DNA of 64,000 nt from Fratercula arctica (Eukaryota > Chordata > Aves > Charadriiformes > Alcidae), in the NCBI GenBank assembly GCA_947846985.1, contig CANTUZ010000008.1, forward strand, positions 28,911,352 to 28,975,351, in the 5' to 3' direction. Of the stretch, positions 39,656-49,915 are shown piece by piece (the first letter of the stretch is position 1; each line of letters opens with the position of its first letter). Below the pieces are notes generated by a model, which was not told the origin of the DNA, made no database searches, and saw only the letters and a program-made list of their open reading frames with translations. The position numbers were made by a program, and so were the translations under genes.

Positions 39656-41162
39656 TCCTTGTGGAAACCAGTTGGATGATGAAGTGTAAAGAGAAAACTT
39701 AAGGAACAATTATGTCAGAAGGAGTGGTGAAGTGGTAGTCTCATTACAGGCATTGAATGGTTATTCATATTCTTGCGCTCTTGGAAGCTTCTTGACTTTG
39801 GCTTCATGGCCCTAATTATAAAAGCAAGTTGAAGTAGTAACTTCAGTGTCGTACCATGCCAGAAAATAAACCCTTCTTGCATTGCGTGGATTTAATTTCC
39901 AAAAATTGTTTCCAGATGGAGTCTTTATGTGCTGCCGCTTTTTTCTTTTGCTCTCATTTGTCATTTAAACAGCAAAGGTAAATTTTCTTCAAGGTAAAAT
40001 TGAATAAATTTGGCAATGCTAGTGTTTTAAAAAAGAAAAGAAAAGAAGATAAAAAAAGCAAACGCACAACAAAGCATTCCTTGAACAGCAAATCATTTTT
40101 GTTCAGATGTTTTTCTCAAAGATTTCCTCCAGACGTTCTTCTCTAACTCTCTCTCCAGCCTACAGTCCAGTATTTGAAAGGGATTTTTAGTAATGGAGGG
40201 AGAGAGGAAAGCAGACAAGCCATTATAATCTTGCCTCCTGTTGAACTTCTCCAGCAGGGACTATTCGGCATCCAAGAATAGTTAAGCTATTGTCTTTGCT
40301 CTGTTTTCCTGCCCTCAGGGTGCCCATTTTGCAGGGTGACATTTCCTCCCCTTTTGATGAGAAGCTCCCTGTAAAGTCATTATTATATGTCTTGGTGACA
40401 GTCCTCTGTCCATACCTAACGTCTGGGTAATACTGGGGACTTCAGAAAAGCCCACTGTAAATGCCGATATTACTATAGCCCGTGACACTTTTCTTTCCCC
40501 TGCGTCTGGGATCCCTTAGTCATTGCTTTCTCATGAATGGCGATTGTGCTTAGGCTTCTGCGTGGAGCTTGAGCTCAAGTTAAGCTGCTAGTTAGTGACA
40601 ACTAGCTGGATTTTCAGACATGTTGGCATGACTATTTTGGTACTTGGAAAATTGTTGGACACTGTGTTCTGAAGCTATTTCTCATGTATCTGTCCATGTT
40701 GTATTTTTGGTCTGCCTTAAATTTTCTGTTTATTCCATTACGTGTGTATCTCAGCCTTTAAGACCGCACGTGTTAAACTTTGGATCGAGCCTTATTCCAC
40801 ATGTGCTCAAATCCCTGAATTAGCAGGAATTTTGCCTTGAAGAGGCTACCGAGGTTGATCCTGCAGCATTAACATCTGCTCTCACAATCTGTTGAGCTGT
40901 GCCCAAGTGCGACTGGCAGCGTCCCGGCGGCTGCCTGCGCCAGCGGGGGGGTTGTTTGGTTGTTCAGCCCCTGTGCAGAGGTGCTTTGTGCCACGACTTG
41001 TCCGTGTGGATGAATTTTGAGTAGGTAACCTTATCTTTGTTGTCCTGGGAGTCGCCACGGTGGATATCTGATACGTAAACCCTACAGGCCTTGCCAAGAA
41101 AGATTAGAGGGAGTTCAGCTCATTAATTTGTTGTGGTAGTAGAGGCTGTGAGGAGAACCAAG

Positions 41163-41655
41163 AATCTGGGCTCCGCGCTTCAAGAAGGACAGGGAACTGC
41201 TGGAGAGGGTACAGCAAAGGGCTACAGAGATGATTACGGGATGGAACACCTCTCTTATGAAGAAAGGCTGAGGGACTTGGGTCTTTTCAGTCTGGAAAAA
41301 ACACGGCTGAGGGGGGATCTTATCAACACTTATAAATGCTTAAAGGGTGGGTGTCAGGAGGATGGGGCCAGGCTCTCTTCAGTGGTGCCCGGCGACAGGA
41401 CAAGGGGTAACGGGCACAAAATTGAACATAGGAAGTTCCACCTAAACCTGAGGAAGAACTTCTTTACTTTGAGGGTGGCAGAGCACTGGCACAGGCTGCC
41501 CAGAGAGGTGGTGGAGTCTCTGTCTCTGGAGAGATGTTCAAAACCCGCCTGGACGTGTTTCTGTGCAACCTGCTCTGGGTGACCCTGCTCTGGCAGGGGG
41601 GTTGGATTAGATGATCTCCAGAGGTCCCTTCTAACCCCTACCATTCTGTGAAAAT
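41163..41655 (+). mobile_element. CR1 LINE 3' fragment, sense, different subfamily
   Basis: About 490 bp begin in the CR1 reverse-transcriptase tail (TCTGGGCTCC...GACAGGGAACTGCTGGAGAG). It encodes [20 protein letters not shown] then [17 protein letters not shown], followed by [20 protein letters not shown]. It ends with GATGATCTCCAGAGGTCCCT and CCATTCTGTGAAAATATG. The 3' end (ATTCTGTGA) and the TTCAAAACCCGCCTGGACG block mark a different CR1 subfamily from the copies at 76, 15964 and 28934. A small deletion disrupts the frame near 41215-41235. It is 5' truncated and not functional. Confidence 0.94.
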
Positions 41656-44600
41656 ATGCAAAATGGGCAATCCTGGGATGCCCTCTGAGAATGGCCAGAA
41701 CATGTCTGGGATTCGCAGAAGAAACCTTTCTGGCCCAGTAATGAATACCGGTTTCCAGTGATCTTTGCTACCCGTAGTAATCACGTGCTGGTACTATGGA
41801 TTCAAGCTTTGAGTCGTATCTCTGATCAGACAGACTAAGCCTCACACGTGCATGAGATCTGGTTGCAGCCCTGGCCCCAGCATTGGCTTTCTGTGTTACT
41901 TTATATAAACTTTCCCTGCTCCAACTTATTTTGTTATAGAAAAATTACACCGTCATTTGTCAACCCGCTACATGGTGCTTTGAGTGCCACTAGTGACTCA
42001 CTGACTTCTTTGTTCAATGCTTAAAGGTACATTTTCCCACCACAAGTACTGTAAAGCTTTAAGATTTTGGGGGATTGGGATTCTGTCTTGTGTATAGCTG
42101 AAATATCTGGAAGCATCCCAAAAACCCTCACCCTGTAGAGCTAATTAGTTTCTCCTGGAAAAAATAATCAGTTAATCAGTTGTCCAATTAAGTGGATCGT
42201 GTGGAGTTCCGTGAGTAGATCGCTTTTAGGATGCACCATTTATCACAATCTATTTGTGAGGACAGACTAAGCTGTCTGTTATTGATTTCTTAGTGCTAGG
42301 TTCACGGGAAATAGCAAAGATCAGCATAAAGCTTCTCTTTCAGCAACGGTGATACTCACTGGTGAAAACGTGAATTGGTTTTTGGGGAAATGGCTCTTAA
42401 CTGCAGTTAACAAGTTTAGCTCTCAGCATCATTACTGAATTTCACATCCTTTCACAGAAGCCCTGCAGCTCTTTAAGGACTTTTGGTGTCTTCGTTTAAG
42501 TGGTGCTTTTTACCCTTCTCATCCTCCTTAGCAGAATCCTGGAAGGCTTTAGGGGCCCTTCAGGTAACTTAATTTCAGATAAATAATAATTCATGAGCTT
42601 GACTCCTGTGTGCAGGGTTGCTATACGGCTCTTATTACTGCCCAGTTCCTTAACTTCATCTCAACAATTTATGTCCCGTAGTTTTGACAAAGGGGGTGGG
42701 ATGAGGTGGGGAGCATGTTTATTCATATTTTTTTAATCCCACTTATTTATTTCTGTTAGCTCTTTGATTTAAACAGCAGAAGATTGAGTGGTCAAAGGTC
42801 AGGCTGGATGGGGTGGAGTTTTCCCACAACTGCTGATGGCTCACTGATCCCGCTGTTTACATATCCAGTCCCTCTGACGAGGGTGATGTATTCAACAGGA
42901 GAGCTTCTACTATTTTGGGAGTGTGCTTAGGCTGGAGCTCTGAATCCCTCCTTCAGAAACCTTTAGAAAACAGTTGTTTGCGATGTTAGGATGCAGGTCA
43001 GGCGAGCACCCAGAGATGTCTCCTTGATGTTAACTGATTGCAGAGCAGCTGTGTGTATGCCGAAAACTAAGCACATGTTGAAGCGGTCTTGTGGTTAAGG
43101 TCTTGAGGTATTTTTGCCTAATGCATATTATGCAGGGTCAGGAGCAGGAGATGGAGTCAGCCAGTTAGGTCACCTTGTAGGGGGTGTCCAAAGAACCAAG
43201 GGAACCCACAGTTGGAGCCACTTTGAAAGAACCTTCTTGCCTTGGAAAGCACAAAGTTTCCCATATAAGCAGGGATTTTCTTTTTCTATGTGTACGTTGC
43301 ATGCAAACTGGTTGTGTTTGTTTCCAATAACAGTGTTCTGTATAGAGCTAGGTTATCTCTGGTAGAGAGTGTCTCAGACTGGAAAATCTACAAGTTAGTT
43401 GGTTGTTTTCGCACTGATGTAGATTTCTTTTCTTGGCAAATGTCATCCTTTCCTTTCCTTCTTTCATTGCCACAATAAATTCAGTGTCCTCAGTACATGT
43501 GACATGTAAAGGGCAGTCCTAGGCCAGTTACTGTGTGGTAAGGTCAATTTTGATGGACTTAGCATCTTGGAGGAAAACAGACTTTCCACCTCCAAGATTC
43601 AGGGGTACATCTCATTGTGCTTTGGTTAACGAAGGGGAACAAGTACTCTTGTGTGGGTGAATACTGTAGGAAGTTTTTTTGATAATTCACAGTGTGGATG
43701 TTTTTGGCAGGTGGCACAGGAGAGCAGGCTTGCTATTTATTCACCTAGGATGTTGGCAGCTTTTAGTTTGCCAGGTGGCTGTACACGTTGCTGTTTGTAG
43801 TCTCCAATGAAAGGTGACACGGAGCAGGAATTTAGCCACTGGAGGCACTGCAGCACAGAACTGTTCTTAGCTGGATCTCTTGTTTTACAAGAGCAATATG
43901 TCAAAATTGGATTATGGTAGAGACTTGAAGAAAGACAGTAGCTAAACTAAAATTAAGAGCCTAAGCCTGAGCTCAGTTGAACGAAGCTCAGGATAAGATC
44001 AGTGGGGAGGCAAAGTGTATCCAAATGGTCTTCTCCAGACTCTGATGTAAGTGCAGCCCAGTGGAGGGAGGACACTTCTTGAAGAAAACACTCCTCTGCT
44101 CCCCAGGGTGATCTCTTGGACCTAGATGCATGTGGCCTGGCTAAACCATGGTGTCAGGACCTGGATATGCGTGTTCAATCCATGTGAATGTGGCAGAACG
44201 AATGCGAGTGCCTGGCTTGTCAGGCTGAGAAGACAGCATTTGAGCTTACAGAAACACATTCTGAGTTTTTGCAACACGAGAATAAATAACTTCTTGATAA
44301 TTATGAATGAAAACTGTCTCATTAAATCTAAATTAGCAGCTCTCTCTTTGAAAGACTGAGTATATTCCTATTCTGTAGAGACCAAGAGGGGAACAGCTGA
44401 CGCAGTGGTAAGCTCAGTTAACAATTGCAATTTTGCAGAGTTTGTGTGTATTATGCAGTAGATTGTTAGTATCAGTTAAAATAATCCTATCAACGTCAAT
44501 AATACTCAGATCTTATTAATTTTAGGCAATTAGTCCATGAATTAGACTTGAATTCTATTAAATTGATTAAAAGATATGGGAAAGTCCTATTCAGAGATGA

Positions 44601-47443
44601 ACAACTGTTGTACAATTCTGATGTCCCTTACATACCACCAAGTACAAAACCAGAAGTACCCATCAAAAATAGAATCAGAGAAGGAGGACACACGGAACAA
44701 TCTCATTTCCTCCAAATCCCTGAGACATTAAGACTGAATGTTAAAAGGTAACTTTTGTTGATTCTCCACAAGGCCAATTAGGTTTTTTCCCACCTTAATA
44801 CCCCAAAAATATCTGATTAATTCCATGGCTCGTTTTCATCAGAAATCACGGGTATCTTGGAACAACAAAAAAAATTGTTTCTATTTTTCTGCAGAAAAAA
44901 ATAGTCACATAACAACTCCCGCCTCTCTAGCAAAGACAAAATGGCAGACCTGTATCTAAATCAGTTATGCTGCTCTGATGAGTTTTCCAGGTCTGGCCCT
45001 GAGGAACTGCTCTCCATCAAGGAATGAATCACTGCAGATTCAAAGGCCATTAATACATCTTCCTATATGAGAAAAATAATCTTAATTAATCATCAATCTT
45101 AGATCTAAATATTGTTCCTGTAAACCTAAAGAAATAAGAAAGAAAAGGCTCTTCTAGAACCCACGGGGTAATTGTCTGCATTTGTTTATATTCATTAGCA
45201 TCTATTGCTTCAAGATTTTCATGGCCATAGCGGTGTATTAAAGCGCAGTATGTTAATGCAGGAACAGAATATTTTAGCAGAAAACTAATTAAAAAAGCAG
45301 CTGACCCAAGGCACTTGCTTCATTGACACTCTTTCTGCTTTTTGAGACCAATTCTCATAATAAGTACTACACTAAACGGCTAGAGTAATTCTTCTTGTCG
45401 GTAGAAGTCGCTGTATCAATTTAATGAGAAATTGTTAGTGTAAGAAGTTTAGAGATTTTGATTTTGTTCACAGCAGATCCAGTGATCAGCCCTTAAATCC
45501 AGTTGTTGGAGAGCTGGGGTTTTGGAAATATTTTGGATGTTATTGAACGAAGTGAGTGAATGACAATAGCAATTTTGTAGAAACATTTGTATTGACTAAT
45601 TTGCTGAAAGTATCTGTACAAACATGCAAACAATGCGTGGAGATGTTCTCACAAGCACCAGGACTGATGCTCTGTGGCTGGGAGAGCTACATGGGGTCCT
45701 GCTTGGGCACGGACAGTGCGAAGCAGCAGAAGGACAGTGATGGGTGGATGGAGGGCCCTGCTAGAGCAGGGGTTGCGTTTAGGATTTGAAGGGGAGTATG
45801 ACTTGAGGGAGAGTGAATGACACCGCAGGTAAAGGGGAGCTGCAGGGAACCAGCTGCTGGAGTAGGGTAGGGGAGGCTAGTCCAGGCTGCAAAGGGCTTG
45901 GGGGTCAGGGTTTTTGGTGTCTCAAAGCACGTCCCCCGGGGCTGTCGCGTGGCTGGTCCCTGGTGAAGCTGTCATGGCTGGGCCTGAGATGCTATACACA
46001 GCATCAATGTTTCCTCGCCTTGGGACTCCTCTTCTGCTCGAAATCCAAGCAGCAAAACTCCCTTCAACAGCAGAAGGCAGAGAACTGGCAAAATATTGCT
46101 GGTGGCTAGGGAAATAGGAGGGAAAACAATTTTAACAAGTGTTTCACTATTAATTACAGCCTTGAATGATGTTTTACAAATATTTTTGGTAGCAGTTGGA
46201 TAGTTTATGTACTAATGGAGTAGATGGAAATCATGCAGAGAAAAAAAGAATGATTTGCAATTTATAATTACTGTGAAATGTTTTGAATTGATAATATGTG
46301 GGAAAAGATTTGAATTTTGTTGCTGCAGTAAAATTACAGAAAGCTTTGCAGGCAGCTGGGTTTACATCCAGCAGCAAGTAGGTAGTTGATACTGAAAAGA
46401 CAGTCACGCGTGTCTGTTTTCTCAAGAGGAGGTAGAACATATGCCCTGAAGGAAAAGGCTTTGGGTTTCTTGCCTGGTTGTCCATTTTCCCACAATGTTT
46501 TGTGGTCCTGGTACACAGAAATGGCCAGAATAGCTACTTTTCAAAGCAAATGGGGAGACAAGAAAGTGTGAATTAGTTTAGGGCTGAGTAGAGGGGTATG
46601 TGAGGCTCCCACGAGAGCAGCCATGAGACCCATGCGGTTGCGCATGCAGCATGAGTTTCTCAGCCTAGTGAGAACGTCCTTTGGCAAAGGACACTAAACC
46701 GTATGAATAAGAAAGCCCAGACTCTCCTGGGTGTGTACCTCAGGGGTCTGACTCACGACTGTTGCTTGGTTTTGTTTTAGTTTTGCTTGAGGTGTCCAAG
46801 GTTGCAGAAAAGAGACAGAACTGAGGCAGGACGCTCATCTGCTGAACACCAAGCTGTCACGTGTGCCCCACAGGCATGCTGACCCATCCCAGGCTCTCCT
46901 CCCACCACTGCTTCAGAGACTTCTTCCCCTTCTCCTCCCATATAGGCTGAGACTCTTTTTTTCTGCCTTTTTATCCCAAAGTTCCTCCTTTATTCAGGAC
47001 ATCTCTTAAATCCTGATGAGATCCACCCCACTTCTGGGTATGCGCAATTTAATCAGGTGCTGGAGCTTCCCATGAAACCCCTCTTCCCATATAAATCTGT
47101 TTTGAATACGTACATGACACAAACGGATACCACCTCCTCACAACTGTTGCGAGTTGCTGAGGTCAGAAGGCAGTTTAGTAGCTGCAAACGTCACTCGTGA
47201 AAACTTGATATCTCTAATGCTGCAATCAATCAAGTTGCTGTATAGCTCAGTATATTTTATAGCTCAGTGTATTTTATAGCTCAGTAGGGAAATGAATTGT
47301 GGGAAGGGATAATATATTGTGTTTTGAGGTTCAGAAGAACATGAATTGTCTTTACATAAACATATCTTCTCTATTATTTATGCACTTGTAGAATAGCCAA
47401 AGAAAACTTACTATTTCTTTTTTTTTATGCAATTATTCCACAG
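41656..47443. other. PLCL1: Intron 1 segment up to the exon 2 acceptor
   Basis: Unique, mostly AT-rich intron, especially 44400-45450. It ends with the 17-bp tandem repeat, a T-rich pyrimidine tract (about 47415-47428) and the CACAG acceptor. No gene was recognised. Confidence 0.8.
47243..47285. repeat. PLCL1: 17-bp tandem repeat just upstream of exon 2
   Basis: TAGCTCAGT recurs at 47243, 47260 and 47277 with TATTTTA spacers: two full 17-bp units differing by one base, plus a partial third. It ends about 160 bp before the exon 2 acceptor. Confidence 0.92.
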
Positions 47444-49915
47444 GATCCTTCAAACCAAAAATGCGGAAGAAAGAAAACAGTGTCCTTCAGCAGCATGCCA
47501 TCAGAGAAGAAAATAAGCAGCGCCAGCGACTGTATCAGCTTTATGCAGGCTGGGTGTGAATTGAAGAAAGTTCGTCCAAATTCCCGGATTTATAACCGTT
47601 TTTTTACTCTGGATCCTGACCTGCAGGCTCTTCGTTGGGAACCTTCCAAGAAGGACCTTGAAAAAGCTAAGCTTGATATTTCTGCTATAAAAGAAATCAG
47701 ACTAGGGAAGAACACAGAAACGTTCAGGAATAACGGACTTGCAGACCAGATTTCTGAGGACTGTGCGCTGTCGGTAATTCATGGTGAGAACTATGAGTCC
47801 CTTGACTTGGTTGCCAATTCAGCTGATGTGGCCAATATTTGGGTATCAGGATTAAGGTACTTGGTTTCTCGTAGCAAACAACCCCTGGATTTGATGGAAA
47901 GCAGCCATAATACCCCTCGGTTTGCCTGGCTAAAAACTGTATTCGAAGCAGCAGATGTTGATGGTAATGGCATAATGTTAGAAGATACATCTGTGGAGCT
48001 AATAAAGAAACTTAACCCCACCTTAAAGGAATCAAAGATTAGATTAAAATTTAAAGAAATCCAGAAGAGCAAAGAGAAACTGACAACACGAGTAACAAAA
48101 GAGGAATTTTGTGAAGCATTCAGCGAACTTTGCACAAGACCTGAAGTTTATTTCTTGCTTGTGCAGATATCTAAAAACAAAGAGTACCTAGATGCCAATG
48201 ACCTCATGCTGTTTTTAGAGGCTGAGCAAGGAGTGACCCACATAACAGAAGAAATGTGTCTAGATATCATTCGTAGGTATGAGCTTTCTCAAGAAGGGCG
48301 GTTGAAAGGTTTTCTTGCAATTGATGGATTTACTCAATACTTGTTGTCCACAGAATGTGATATTTTTGACCCAGAGCACAAAAAAATTGTCCAAGACATG
48401 ACACAGCCTTTATCACATTACTACATCAATGCATCCCACAACACATATCTAATTGAAGACCAACTCAGAGGACCAGCTGATATCAATGGTTATGTCAGAG
48501 CTTTAAAGATGAGTTGTCGGAGTATTGAACTGGATGTCTGTGACGGCCCGGATAATGAACCCATTATTTGTAACCGTAACAACATGACATCGCCACTTGC
48601 CTTTCGAAATGTTATTGAGGTAATAAACAAATTGGCCTTCTTTGCTTCAGAATACCCCCTTATTCTCTGCTTGGGGAACCACTGCTCAGTACAACAGCAG
48701 AAGGTAGTGGTACAACACATGAAGAGGATCTTTGGCAACAAGCTCTACACAGAGGCACCTTTATCTTCAGAAGCCTACCTCCCATCACCTGAGAAACTGA
48801 AAATGAAGATCATTGTGAAGGGGAAGAAGCTGCCCTGCGACCAGGATATATTAGAAGGAGAAGTCACAGACGAAGACGAAGAGGCTGAAATATCCCGGAG
48901 ACTGTCAGAGGACTTCTCAAGGGAACCGAAGCTGATCTGGCTCTGCAGGGAGTTGTCCGACTTGGTGTCCCTATGCAAATCTGTCCAATACAAAGACTTT
49001 GAGACATCCATGAAAGCTCAAAATTATTGGGAAATGTGCTCCTTCAGTGAGGCAGAAGCCAGTCGGATTGCAAATGAATACCCCGAAGATTTTGTCAACT
49101 ACAACAAGAAGTTTCTGTCCAGGGTGTACCCAAGTGCAATGAGGATAGACTCCAGTAACTTAAATCCTCAAGATTTTTGGAATTGTGGTTGCCAGATAGT
49201 GGCAATGAACTATCAGACCCCGGGGCCCATGATGGACCTACACACTGGCTGGTTTCTACAGAACGGGGGATGCGGGTACGTTCTCAGGCCTTCAGTGATG
49301 CGTGATGAAGTGTCTTACTTCAGCGCAAATACCAAGGGCATTGTTCCAGGGGTCTCTCCCCAAGTCCTTCATGTCAAAATAATCAGTGGTCAGAACTTTC
49401 CAAAGCCCAAAGGTGCATGTGCGAAAGGGGATGTCATAGACCCCTATGTCTGTATAGAAATACATGGGATTCCTGCAGACTGCACCGAACAAAGAACTAA
49501 AACTGTTCAACAAAACAGTGATAACCCCATTTTCGATGAAAGCTTTGAATTCCAGATCAATCTACCGGAGCTGGCCATGATCCGTTTTGTTGTTTTGGAC
49601 GATGACTACATTGGGGATGAGTTCATAGGGCAGTACACCATCCCACTGGAGTGCTTACAGCCAGGATACAGGCACATACCGCTGCGGTCTTTTGTTGGTG
49701 ATATCATGGAGCACGTTACCCTCTTTGTTCACATTGCAATAACCAACCGAAGTGGAGGCGGGAAGGCCCAAAAGCGCAGCCTCTCAGTGAGGATCGGAAA
49801 GAAAGCAAGGGAGTACACCATGCTGAGGAACACAGGTCTCAAGATTATCGATGACATCTTTAAGCTGGCGGTGCATCCGCTGCGAGAGGCTACTGACATG
49901 AGAGAAAATATGCAG
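47444..49915 (+). CDS. PLCL1: PLCL1 exon 2 (phospholipase C-like 1, PRIP-1), internal coding exon
   Basis: This exon encodes most of an inactive PLC-delta relative that binds Ins(1,4,5)P3 and scaffolds PP1, PP2A and GABA-A receptor trafficking (family knowledge). The acceptor is ttattccacag before 47444 and the donor is CAG|gtatga after 49915. It gives 824 codons in phase 0. It begins [17 protein letters not shown], containing the RVxF-type PP1 motif KTVSF at 47474-47488. Numbering from the Val at 47480: PH domain about 19-132 (Trp121), EF-hands about 145-300 (loop DVDGNG at 159-164), PLC-X about 306-450, an acidic linker (TDEDEEAE, 463-470), PLC-Y about 490-605 and C2 about 630-757. His320, Asn321, Glu350 and Asp352 match PLC catalytic or Ca-binding residues, but Asn365 and Gly399 replace the essential His and Glu. 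The sequence follows human PLCL1 much more closely than PLCL2 ([25 protein letters not shown]). There is no true start codon here: the frame opens at a GTG coding for Val. Confidence 0.97.

Larger units (their letters stand above)
36611..41162. other. Intron 1 segment without recognised gene
   Basis: The first few hundred bases may be a continuation of the old LINE remnant. The rest is unique intron with the hairpin at 39627 and an A/G-rich tract near 40030-40065. No gene was recognised. Confidence 0.7.
1..47443 (+). other. PLCL1: PLCL1 intron 1 (partial, 3' part)
   Basis: Everything upstream of exon 2 appears to be intron. Exon 2 opens in mid-protein at an acceptor site, so exon 1, which encodes the N-terminal leader, must lie before position 1. 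In human PLCL1 the first intron is also very large (family knowledge). I read the segment on both strands and found no exon-like conserved peptide, and no CpG island of the size expected for the PLCL1 promoter. All open frames here are short and unrelated to known families, apart from CR1 reverse-transcriptase fragments. A nested non-coding RNA gene cannot be excluded from sequence alone. Confidence 0.85.

Noticed and set aside
47480..49915. Assignment to PLCL2 rather than PLCL1
   Set aside because: Diagnostic stretches ([37 protein letters not shown]) match PLCL1. The corresponding PLCL2 segments, as I remember them, differ clearly.
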